Positions 25,201 through 35,267 of a stretch of DNA of 64,000 bases are shown in pieces. The stretch's first letter is position 1, and each line of letters starts with the position of its first letter. Made by a program: the position numbers and the translations under genes. The notes under the pieces were generated by a model. That model was not told the DNA's origin and searched no databases. It saw nothing but the letters and a program-made list of their open reading frames with translations. The DNA comes from Embiotoca jacksoni (lineage: Eukaryota > Chordata > Actinopteri > Embiotocidae): positions 6,262,156 through 6,326,155 of the forward strand of contig JAKOON010000018.1 of NCBI GenBank assembly GCA_022577435.1, in the 5' to 3' direction.

Positions 25201-26694
25201 TCAGACTCTTTAGTTTACCTAGTCTACTCAGACTCTTTAGTTTACCTAATCTACTCAGACTCTTTAGTTTACCTAATCTGTTCAGACTCTTTAGTTTACC
25301 TAATCTACTCAGACTCTTTAGTTTACCTAATCTGCTCAGACTCTTTAGTTTACCTAGTCTACTCAGACTCTTTAGTTTACCTAGTCTACTCAAACTCTTT
25401 AGTTTACCTAGTCTACTCAGACTCTTTAGTTTACCTAATCTACTCAGACTCTTTAGTTTACCTAGTCTACTCAAACTCTTTAGTTTACCTAATCTACTCA
25501 AACTCTTTAGTTTACCTAATCTGTTCAGACTCTTTAGTTTACCTAATCTACTCAGACTCTTTAGTTTACCTAGTCTGCTCAGACTCTTTAGTTTACCTAG
25601 TCTACTCAGACTCTTTAGTAGGTCCCTGACCTGACTCTTTAGAACAAAACAACAACAAAAGAAGTTGTCTTACCCAGGTGTCCGATGTTTTGATGGTGAA
25701 TCAGCCTTGTTCTAGGATCCCGTCACTCGTCCTCTCTCCAGTCAGTCCTGGTCTCACCAATGTCCAAACTGAGGTCTTTCACGGTTTCAGGATGTGTCCG
25801 GAGAGAGGAGGAGATGTTGGGATCCGGCTCGAAGGACCAATTATGTTGGAAAAATTACTCAAGAGGCTGGATTCAAAATCAAACATATCGGACATTTTAT
25901 TCTTGCAAGAAGGAGCAACTACATGCACCCTCAAAGAGAGGTGTCCAGCAGTGCTCCCCCCAGCAGTCCTTCCAGCCGGGCTTCCCCAGCAGTCCTCATC
26001 TCCCTGCAGTCCTCCTTTGCACACCCTTCTTTTCTCTCAGGGCAGCTTTTATACAGTTGACAGTCTGACCATTCCCTTTGTCTTTCGTATGGTAATACAG
26101 AGTTGGTTGTAGGTCACAAGATAAGGACACAAGATAGTCGTTAATTAGATGCAGAAAGAATCACTTGCAAATAAGACGGACAACAAAGGAAACTTTTCAG
26201 ACAAGAGACTTTCTGGAGCCACAATGCAAACAAGAGGAAGAGACAAATCCTTTTTCCCCATCACTCACCCACCTGCTCAGTCAGTGAGAGACATTCAGTG
26301 AGAGCGGTAGACAGCTGGCCTACCGCTGTTGATTGGCGTGAAAAGCACCAGGTCCACCTGCCAGAGCTTTCACCCACATATTGGTCTTCTACTTACTGCG
26401 AAGATCCAGAAAATGCCACAAAGCAGCAGGTAGCATTTAGTCAAATACTTCCTGCTGTGTTTAAAATGTCGTAAGTGCTCTAAACTGTGAATCCTCCTCC
26501 CGCTGCACCAGTGAGGTGAGACGCCTGCAGTCCGCCGCCAGAATGCCTGAAGTGACGACCGACCACTTGGACGAGAAGCAGGTGCAGCTGCTGGCCGAGA
26601 TGTGCATCCTCATCGACGAGGACGACCGCCGGATCGGAGCGGACACCAAGAAGAACTGCCACCTCAACTCCAACATCGATAAAGGTGCCTGTCC

Positions 26695-26757
<63 letters not shown>

Positions 26758-27069
26758 CCTCCAACCAAAACACGCGTGTGCTATTTTTTTAAAAACATTT
26801 TCCAGCTCTGACTGTTGCCTCGTCTCGCCAGGTTTACTGCACAGAGCGTTCAGCGTCTTCATCTTCAACAGCGAAGAGAAGCTGCTGCTGCAGCAGAGGT
26901 CCGACGCCAAAATCACATTTCCGGGTCAGAAAACTCTCCTCCTCCCGTTTGTTTGAGGGTCATTTGTCTTCTCATTTTGCACTTTTTTTTTTTTAGCTGT
27001 TTTTTAGTTCTGACGTCACACGATAGCACATACTGGTGTTAACTATCCTCTCTCTCTCTCTCTCTCTGT

Positions 27070-27128
<59 letters not shown>

Positions 27129-27261
27129 GGTTGTTTCACAAACACATGCTGCAGTCATCCTTTACACACAGACAAAGAGCTGGAGGAGAAGGATATGTTA
27201 GGAGTGAGGACCGCTGCTCAGAGGAGACTTAAAGCTGAACTGGGAATCCCCCTGGAGCAGG

Positions 27262-27335
<74 letters not shown>

Positions 27336-27818
27336 CCGTCTCACCTCCTCTCCCTTCCTGTCACTCCTCAGGTGACTCCAGATGAAATGACCTACCTGAC
27401 GAGGATCCACTACAAGGCCCAGTCGGACGGCGTCTGGGGAGAACATGAAATCGACTACATCCTCTTCATGCAGAAGGTGAAGTTGTAACGTTTGCTGTCG
27501 GCCCGTTTTTTTTTTTTTTTAATTGAGCAGCAGATGACATATATTTTCTTTTATATGGGTCGTAGTCGGCCCTTATTATCTCGTGTATATTATTGTACAC
27601 TGTCACCTCAATTAAGACCGTTTATATGACGCCTCCATTATGCGCCTCCATTGACTCCAGTTTGCTGGTGCATCACTGACTTCTGATCATTTAAACAAAC
27701 AGCTTCATTTAGGAAATGTGCTCCATGTCAGCTCCATATTATAAATAAGGTTATAAGATCAGTGATTAATGTAGGACCTGCCTGAGCGGAAATGATGATG
27801 CTGTAAGACAAATACATA

Positions 27819-27869
<51 letters not shown>

Positions 27870-28455
27870 ACACGCTGGGGTTAATGTGAGTCCTGGTCCA
27901 GTCTAATGGCTCATCGACAAGTTTTGCAAAACTCCAGCTAATCCTTTTTTTTTTTTTTCCCAACAAAAAGTCGGACACATAACTCTTCACAAAAGGATAA
28001 ATTGTTTCCCTAATTTTCCATCTCTACCTTGCTGATTGTATTTCTCCAATCAGCAGTAATACAGCTAATGGCCGAGTGACAACGTCTACGAGACCGATCA
28101 TCTTAAAACCATTTAGAAGATCAGGAATCAGAAAATGATCCTGATGACACCCGACATCTATTCCAGTGTATTTGTCTGCTTCCCGTCTATCACTGTTAGT
28201 CACATCACGGACCACAACATCGTCCGTTTTATGTCCCCGCAGGACGTTGACTTGAGTCCAGACCCCAACGAGATCAAAAGCCACTGTTACGTGAGCAAAG
28301 AGGAGCTGAAGGAGATGCTGGAGAAGGCCAAGCGTAAGGAGCTGCAGATCACGCCCTGGTTCAGCCTCATCGCCGAGACCTTCCTCTTCACGTGGTGGGA
28401 CAACCTGCACAACCTCAAGCAGTTCATGGACCACGACAACATCCACCGCATGTAG
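22209..28455 (+). CDS. idi1: Isopentenyl-diphosphate delta-isomerase 1
   Basis: Six coding exons (22209-22351, 26542-26684, 26832-26924, 27130-27260, 27372-27476, 28243-28455) join in phase to a 275-residue protein. It interconverts isopentenyl and dimethylallyl diphosphate in the mevalonate pathway. The Nudix-like fold is intact. It contains the catalytic-Cys segment 'CFTNTCCSHP', the Nudix region 'AAQRRLKAELGIPLEQ' and the catalytic-Glu segment 'GEHEIDYI', and it ends 'HRM', a peroxisomal PTS1-like tripeptide in this family. The first 48 residues, Arg-rich, resemble the alternative organellar extension of vertebrate IDI1. A second start at 26543 (MPEVTTDHLDEKQ) gives the usual 227-residue form. 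Intron 1 holds a 3.2 kb LTR element in antisense. CA/TG tracts flank exons 2 and 4. Confidence 0.96.
23036..23429 (-). repeat. 3' LTR of the retrotransposon (element sense)
   Basis: This 394-bp repeat starts TG and ends CA and is nearly identical to the copy at 25844-26263. It differs by an indel of about 26 bp in a CAGCAGTCCT-type repeat and by a few substitutions, so the insertion looks fairly recent. Confidence 0.92.
23429..24130. other. Internal non-coding part of the LTR element
   Basis: This lies between the 3' LTR and the minisatellite. It contains the presumed purine tract next to the LTR and short open frames on both strands, none similar to known retroelement domains. Confidence 0.6.
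24131..25619. repeat. 27-bp minisatellite, about 55 copies
   Basis: The tandem unit on the plus strand is TTTAGTTTACCTAGTCTAC followed by TCAGACTC. It is repeated head to tail without interruption inside the LTR element. Four positions vary between units (G/A in the AGTC/AATC word, A/G and C/T in the CTACTC/CTGCTC/CTGTTC word, G/A in AGACTC/AAACTC). In one minus-strand frame the array reads as repeated SRLGKLKSL with occasional N for S. There is no ATG in that frame; a stop lies at 25670-25672 upstream, and the first start-like codon is TTG. Two plus-strand frames are also open, so openness alone is not evidence for coding. Confidence 0.95.
25823..25839 (-). promoter_or_regulatory. Primer-binding site, tRNA-Tyr type
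   Basis: The plus strand reads TCCGGCTCGAAGGACCA, identical to the acceptor end of vertebrate tRNA-Tyr including CCA. It lies four bases inside the sense 5' LTR, where reverse transcription of an LTR element is primed. Confidence 0.88.
25844..26263 (-). repeat. 5' LTR of the retrotransposon (element sense)
   Basis: This 420-bp repeat begins TG and ends CA on the plus strand. In minus-strand sense it has TATAAAA (26047-26053) and AATAAA (25896-25901) in the order expected for U3-R-U5. It ends about 280 bp before idi1 exon 2. Confidence 0.92.
26697..26756. repeat. (CA)n next to idi1 exon 2 donor
   Basis: A CA run of about 30 units starts about 12 bases inside idi1 intron 2. Confidence 0.97.
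27073..27122. repeat. (TG)n next to idi1 exon 4 acceptor
   Basis: A CT-rich tract is followed by about 25 TG units and GCGCGCAG, directly before idi1 exon 4. Confidence 0.97.
27265..27329. repeat. (TG)n next to idi1 exon 4 donor
   Basis: About 32 TG units begin four bases inside the intron after idi1 exon 4. Confidence 0.97.
27826..27866. repeat. (TA)n simple repeat
   Basis: This is a TA run of about 20 units in the last intron of idi1. Confidence 0.95.
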
Positions 28456-28939
28456 CCGCGACCGGGCTTCACCCCCAATCATTTTAAGCTTTAGATCATT
28501 GTAGTACTTTCCAGCTGCGAGAGATCGCCTGAAAACAAGCATCCACACAAACGGTGACGGTTTCACAGCGAGCCCAGAGCTTTTGCGCGGGTGTTGCTGT
28601 GTGTACGAGGTGAGCTGATTCCCGTCGTTTAGTAGCACGTTGGTACGTTAATCTTCCCAGTAGATTAGATGTCTCTCGCGGTGCTGGTAAGCTGACTCGC
28701 CAGTCAGGTGATCGGTTCTGCTGCACCGTGGCTTCACAGTCTGAACCGAAGACATCTTAACATTTGAATTTGTTAAGTAGAAAAATACAATGTTATTACA
28801 CAACTCCACCAAGAGAATTTAGTCTATTATTTTTATATAAAAAACTTTTAAGTGCCTGAGAGCAAGGTCTTCGGGTTGAGGTGAAGATACATTGTTGACG
28901 ATGTCAGTGAACAAGTTGTATCTTTGTACTCTTTTACAC

Positions 28940-28945
28940 AATAAA
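28940..28945 (+). terminator. Polyadenylation signal of idi1
   Basis: AATAAA lies about 485 bases after the idi1 stop codon and is the first canonical signal in the right orientation, giving a reasonable 3' UTR length. Confidence 0.65.
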
Positions 28946-29204
28946 GTGTCTGATTGTGATCATTGGCAGTGGATGGATTTATTTTAGCATCGTAGGGAGG
29001 AGCAAATGTGGCAAAATGACACGCTGAGCAAGAAGGTGACAATATTTTGAGTCAGTTCATTCATTAAAATTGTACGTTTATGCTTTTCCACCCTTTCAGG
29101 GAAAGGAAATACATTAGTTATAAGTTATATCAGCCGATCAGTCAGTAACGCTGTCACATTTATGATGTTTATTCTAACTGAGCTCGATGGTTTTCTAAAT
29201 TCAA

Positions 29205-29490
29205 TAAATATAAGATTAGAACTAAAATATTTCTGTGATGTGCAGCATGATTATTATCAGAGGAAGTAATTACATAATTATTTCTTTGTCGGGTTGTGCT
29301 TAAAAAAAAAAAAATAATATTTTTCTTAACTTTCAATTCCTGTAATTTTATGCAAAAAAAAAAAAACCATTTAAAACTTCACAAATTACGTCGCAATTTT
29401 TGAGAAAGTCTGCTGCAAAATCAAGCATTTCTGATCACAACAATCACAAAGAAACTCAACGAAATCCTGGCAGGACTCGTTAAATATTCC
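29205..29490. repeat. Dispersed repeat, copy 2 (with 14935-15370)
   Basis: This is the same orientation and order of shared words as the copy in the wdr37 intron. It contains A-rich runs and no open frame of note. Confidence 0.55.
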
Positions 29491-31270
29491 AGACGTCATC
29501 CAACTGTGTTCAGTGTGATTTGTTCAAATAGACGTCGGTGCTGGTTTTGGATCCCCTTCCCTGTCGGTGGCAGCGGAGGCCTTTAAATGTCTAAATAAAG
29601 GCATTAAAACTGCCGGCTACATCAAGTGTTGTCTGCTAGAGGTTCACCGGCCTAAAAGATATTTCAGCCGACGGCTGATAAAATCTCGGACAGACTGGTG
29701 ACGCTTGTTTTAGAGCACGAGATGAGGATTTTTTTCCCCCCGTGTCGTGATCTTTAGGCATTCAGCAAAACGGCTCATTAACCCAAAAAACAGAAGATCA
29801 GCACATTTTGCTGATGGTTGGATTGTAGCTTTCCAGCAGGTCGTTCAGGTCGTTACTGCAGTTTAATGAAACGATGTCCAAACCTATCTCGTGTCTATTG
29901 TGCTGAATATTTGCAGCCTTCGGTTGTTCCTGTGACGACAGGAAAGAGGTTTTAAAGAGGCTGTTTTCAGAGAACACTGTTCGAGGTCCACGATGTGCTC
30001 TGTAAGTGTTCAATGACTGGACCTTCAGTTTGTATATAATCAGTGGCGCTTTATTTGCAAGCTCAATGCACTTTTTTTTTTGTAACAGTAAGGCACATGA
30101 CCCACTTCTGCTGGAGCACAAAGCAGCTGCAACACATCAGCATACATCAGATACATTTCTCATGTTTCATTGTACATCCACATAAAAACAATGTTCACAA
30201 CAGAAGTAGACACACTACGATGTTTAATACTGATCTCCCCTTCTGTTCCTCCTCGTCAACGATATGATTATATGTTGTCTTTGGTATCCATGCTTACATT
30301 AGTAAAGTATTCAAAAGTAACTGGCACAGTAAACAAATATAAGACCAATCAAATCTACAGCCAGACCACCAGTTATCACACTTATTTCAGATATTAAAAA
30401 AAAAAGACGAAATACTAGATCTGATAGTACATTACATGATTATAGGCCAGTGCATAGAGAAGCATGTGCACCATTTTAGAATATATATATTCCATGTGCC
30501 GTAAACAGCGAAGACAAAGCTAAGTGGTGTATGAACAAAATAACGCTACTTCTATTGTCTGAGGTTGCAAACATCGTATGTGTAAAGTCCACAAACCCAC
30601 CACGGACGGTACGTGATCACACCAGGTTATCATGTATTTATTGATGCTAATATTAAAAGATCATCTTTGTTATCTTAGTGTGCAAAAGCCTTTTACGTAA
30701 CTATAATAATTTGATTTTGGAACTATCAAACAGGCTTAAAAATGAAAATCGCACACTCCAATGATGCATTAAAAAAACAAAAAAACAGCCGCTGGGTGGT
30801 TTATAAACCAGTGAGGTGTTTCTGCAATGACAATTATGTTTTTTATAAAAGTATACCGTTTCAGTAAATGCTACAGAAAAATCAGTTGTTGATATCTTGC
30901 ATAATTTTTTTCAACTATTTCTAAGAGTGCAATTCCCTGCAAATCAACACATCCTTTCAAAATAATGGAATGATTTCTTTTTAAAGCAGTAGCAGCTAAA
31001 ATAAGCAAACATACATGTTATCTAACAGCAAAAAAGACAGAATGGTCAAAAGAGTGTTTGTGTAGTACGGCGTGTACAGCGTGTACAGTGTGTACAGCGC
31101 GTGGTTGAGCTTGTTGTCTTTGAACACATCCTGTTGTTGTATTATTGTGTTGGCTGACTCAGGAAGGAACAAGGAGGAGTTTGGCTAATTCAACAATGAG
31201 ATGAAGGTGGGACCTGATTTCTACCAGCAGGAGACGAGTCTGCGGTGTTCCTGGTTTCTTGTTGGTGGTA

Positions 31271-31423
31271 TCACACGGCCCCTGCAGGGTTTGGTGCAGG
31301 GTTTGGTGCAGGGTTTGGTGCAGGGCTGGAGTTGGGTGGACTCAGCTTCATGGCACTGAAAAACTCCACCAGTTGAACCGGGACTTCGGCTAACACGGAC
31401 TTCGCCAGCGCTTCTCGAGGACC
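31271..31423 (-). CDS. cpne3: cpne3 alternative last exon, distal (type b)
   Basis: It starts in phase 0 after a CTTCAG acceptor and encodes 50 residues and a stop. It reads 'GPREALAKSVLAEVPVQL', then a tail with three tandem PNPA units. The 'REALA.SVLAE.P' pattern is closest to the known end of vertebrate CPNE3, so this is probably the main form. Confidence 0.88.
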   Translation of the reverse strand, partial: GPREALAKSVLAEVPVQLVEFFSAMKLSPPNSSPAPNPAPNPAPNPAGAV

Positions 31424-34400
31424 CTGAAGGGCAACAGGACGAGTTCAAAAAGTCAAAAACAGTCAAAAGAGAAAAATAAATGACACTTTTATTTTTGGCT
31501 CATTATGTGATCTTTACTGCCACTGACTGATAAATGAAGCATGCATGAATAACAAGCAGAAAGCCGAGCAGCTGAAGATAGTTTAAAGGAAAATTCCACC
31601 ATTTTTTTTAAGCCACTTGTTTGAGACACTTTTTGGAGTAGCGACCTCCGGAGGAACTGCTTGTACTTTTTGTGTAGTTGGATTATAGTATTACAGTAGC
31701 ACAAGTGGCGACGAGTCAGCAGAGAGCAAGTTACGCAATCATATCAGTCTAATGAGCTAACATGAGCCACCACACATTATTTGTCAAAGCAGACCGGGTG
31801 AAACTGGAGCAGCAAAACCCCGACAGTACTGAACTGAGCAGGAAGGGTTTTCTACTGCTTCTCGTTTAAATTAAATAGTGTCACTTCAACAACATGTAAG
31901 AGGAGTTTTCCTTTAATACAGACAAGAGCATGCGTAAGGTCCTCAGTCAGAAAGTACAACAGACTTTGTTGTCCTCTCTCTAAGCACTGATGAAGACTCT
32001 AAAGCAAAACAATGTTGGAAAAGTAGGAAGGAGGATATCAAAGTTATTAACATGGGGATAGAAATCCCTACATGTGATGATTCCTGCAGTAATAAGTTGT
32101 TTATATAGGCGAAGCAAAAGCTAGGATGATGGTGGGGTTTATGAATTATGATATTTGGGATACCCCTATGAAGAATTGGGTTCGTGGGGAGGCTTCAGTT
32201 TGAATAAACTGAAGAAGGACGTCACTTGTTGAGGTAACTCAGCCAAAACACTTTGGGCGAGAGCCTGGCTGGGCGCCTGGAAAGAAATGGATAAACAAGG
32301 CAAACAGATAAGCTAAGGGAGGTTTAAGCTCACAGTGTCTTAACTTCTACCACGACGCGTCTCTAAAGTGAAACAATAACAGAAGACGGGGTTTGATGAC
32401 GGGATCATGGGAGTTGTTGTCTTCATTTGCTAAACAACCACCCGGCTGCTAAAATCTATCTTTAGCTGAGCAGTTGCATTGTTTCTCTCTCTCGCTCTTT
32501 CACCGTCTCTCGCTGTGCGTTATGTTTAGCGGTCACACGGCCTCCAGTGATACCGGTACATGTAATGAATGGAGTCTATTTGCTGTGTTTTGCGAATCAC
32601 AAGCGCAGCTCTGCACCACGGAAACCCGGTCGTTAGCTGCTGCAGTTAGCCGGCTCCCCCAGACACCTGCACCAACCGACCCGTCGTAGTTTCTCCACCC
32701 GAGCAAGTGAAAGGGGGTGAAATGAGAGTGACGCCACTGACAAGAGACCTAATGAAATGTTACTGGGATTGAAATGAGGGATTTCTCTGGATTTGAACAT
32801 TTTTGGAAACGTCGAGTTTAATATCAGTCCACAAATCAACAAATGTGTAACATAAGTCGAGTCGTTTAGGGACATCTAGTATTGAATAGTTACATATTAT
32901 ACCTGTAAGTTGAGGAGAGGGGATGGTTTTGGACATAAAAAGTATATCGGCACTGAATGGACAAACTGCTGCGCTATGTTTAGTTTGAGGTCACAGGGGC
33001 CACAATGGCTGAACACTAGTCGTAAGGTCGGTGGTTCAATCCCCAGTTCCTCCGGTCGATATGTCAAAATGTCCTTGGACAACACACCGAACCTCCAGCT
33101 GCTCCTGATGCCAGGTGAGCACAGGTGAGTCTGTGAGTGTGAACGGGAAGCAAACCGCTCAGCGCTTTGTGACCGCTGAGGTAAGGTGCTGCATAAGAAC
33201 ATTTACCATTTGAAATCAAAGGTGACGCTGTGAAATGCTCAGAAAAAAAGGTGACATGCATGAATGAAGCCTTCATAGCGATGGATTTGCCTATTAGGAA
33301 AAATCAGCTCGAAACACGGCAAAAACCCCGTTCACCAACACACTGTTTATAAATCAAAGAGGAAAAATCCCTGAAACTTACGTCCTGGAACTGCCTGAAC
33401 GGCACAAACTGGACGATGTCCCTCATGGCCGCCTCGCCGGTTTGAGAGCGCAGGCGGCCGTCGTCTCCGTCCAGGAACTCCATGGCGCTGAAGTCGGCCC
33501 CCCCGACCCCGACGATGATGATGGACATGGGCAGTCGAGAGGCGTTGACGATGGCGCTGCGCGTCTCGTCCATGTCTGTGATCACGCCGTCGGTGATGAT
33601 CAGCAGGACGAAGTATTGCTTCAGGAAGACAACGCAGGTTGTGGAGAGACGATGTCAGAACAGTCCGAGCGGCGTGAAGCATTTCGGTCTTCATCAGAGC
33701 TTACGGTTGGACACGATGAAGATGTGAGCGATACGAGCTACTGCGCAAAAACAAATCCCAGTGTTCGTGTTCCTCCTGACATTTAATTTCCCTCCGAATA
33801 TTTCAAACTTACACATGAATTCATTCGTTCGGCACCGAGACTACTCACCACTGAAGAAGTCAATTATACCGAAAGTCAAAGTGTTCGCAGAGCTCCAGAT
33901 AAATCCAACTACAGTGGAGCGTGTGACTCACATCAGCCCCTCTCCTGGGCATACAAGCCTGATAATAGCTTGAACAGGCAATCACCGTGGTATTATCCTA
34001 AAGCTCTGGATCAGGCTATTATCAAATCAACCGCTCCATTGTGAGGATTAGACAGGAAACTGGTACAACTACTGACACGCTTTTATTCCCCACCCTGCTC
34101 ACGGTGGAAACAAACAAATGTTCACTGTGGTAACTAAGAAGTATTTACGCTGGCAGCCAAAAACATCAGACCAACTAATTAATTTGATGAAAGACAGTCG
34201 GTGCTTGTTCCCAGTAGGTCTGTCTATGCAGATGTGGCCCCTGATGCGTTTCACCCTTCAATACAGTCTTTACATTTCCTTTGCGGTGTCCAACAACTTG
34301 GTTTTAGCAAGCAGTCAGATGAGGTTGTGCTATCAACGTTGCTCCATTTTGTTTTTGTTTCCTCTGCAGCTACAAGGTGAATCCTCAAATTCAATGTGGT

Positions 34401-35209
34401 TGCAGAGTAATGGAGTTGCTTTTTACAAAGTCAGCAAACCGCCTTCCTCTTTGTTTTCTTGCAAAAATTTGAATTTCAAGTTAAAAGCGTGAGCGCTGGG
34501 CTGCAGTGTTAGATTTCTGGTGAACAGACGAACACTCACTGATGCAGTCGTCTGCTGCAGCGCCTGTTTAGCAAAGCAGGCCACGTGGTTGATGATCGGG
34601 GAGAAGTTGGTGGGACCGTAGAGTTTGACCTGGGGCAGACAAACCCTGTAGGCCTCCACCACGCCTTCAACACCTACACACACACACACACACACACACA
34701 GAGGAACATGAGTACTATAGTATATCAGGCTGCATGTGTCCCGTAGGCAATGTCAGCAGGTTTAATCAGTCTGAACATGTATTTACATTAATCTGGTGAT
34801 CTGTAAACAAACCTGCACAAAATGGACTCGATGCGTTGAAGTTGAGAGGAAACTCATGGGAGACCTGTAACACGATATCGTCAGTTATAGTTTCCTGAGC
34901 CATAAAACACCGTATGACCTTTTAATCTGATAATAACAAAACAGCAGTCTTATCTTTAGTAGATATCTGTAGTCTCATATTGAAACACAAGCTTTACCTG
35001 CCATGAGGGCGGAACCTGGGCTCCGAAGCCAAATGCGGGAAACATCTTGTCACTAAACACACGAAAGACAAATATCTTTTGTCATCCGTGGCCAAGATAA
35101 GCGGACTACATTGAAACAGTCATCAGTAAAGCGGGACGGGGTTCATGCTTTGCTGCATTTGACCATCCCAAAAAAAATGTTGTTAGAAATTTGACAGCTG
35201 GCACAAACA

Positions 35210-35267
<58 letters not shown>

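Larger units (their letters stand above)
23036..26263 (-). mobile_element. Non-autonomous LTR retrotransposon in idi1 intron 1
   Basis: Two LTRs in direct orientation are flanked by perfect 5-bp target duplications CTCAC (23031-23035 and 26264-26268). The sense strand is minus: each LTR has a TATA box and a polyadenylation signal only in that direction. Just inside the sense 5' LTR, four bases away, is a 17-base primer-binding site matching the 3' end of tRNA-Tyr (25823-25839). A purine tract lies just before the 3' LTR (about 23430-23440). The internal 2.4 kb has no recognisable gag, protease, reverse transcriptase or integrase. Most of it is a 27-bp minisatellite. A 71-codon open frame (23657-23442, minus) beside the 3' LTR ends in a hydrophobic stretch and could be a remnant, but this is uncertain. 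The element must depend on proteins supplied elsewhere. Confidence 0.93.
28456..31270. other. Convergent intergenic region, idi1 to cpne3
   Basis: From 28456 to about 28960 this is the idi1 3' UTR, ending after an AATAAA at 28940-28945. From about 30030 to 31270 it is probably the cpne3 3' UTR on the minus strand, with AATAAA words at 30637-30642 and 30050-30055 (TTTATT on the plus strand). Between them lies a dispersed repeat (about 29205-29490). No other gene was recognised. Confidence 0.55.

Noticed and set aside
24095..25501. A 468-codon open frame on the minus strand made of SRLGKLKSL repeats as a protein gene
   Set aside because: Its first codon is TTG, there is no ATG, and a stop lies just upstream. 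A stop-free 27-bp unit keeps several frames open by arithmetic. I keep it as a minisatellite and discuss the silent-site bias separately.
24131..25619. A CRISPR array (regular short repeats)
   Set aside because: There are no unique spacers: units abut directly and differ only at a few positions. The genome is eukaryotic and no cas genes are present.
25822..25840. A tRNA gene fragment
   Set aside because: Only the acceptor end matches tRNA-Tyr, and it sits exactly where an LTR element's primer site should be. The rest of a tRNA is absent.
33347..33694. Arg/His-rich open frames over copine exon 14 (also 44781-45116 and 54327-54527)
   Set aside because: They are out-of-frame shadows of the real exon, and their similarity between loci reflects the conserved coding sequence.
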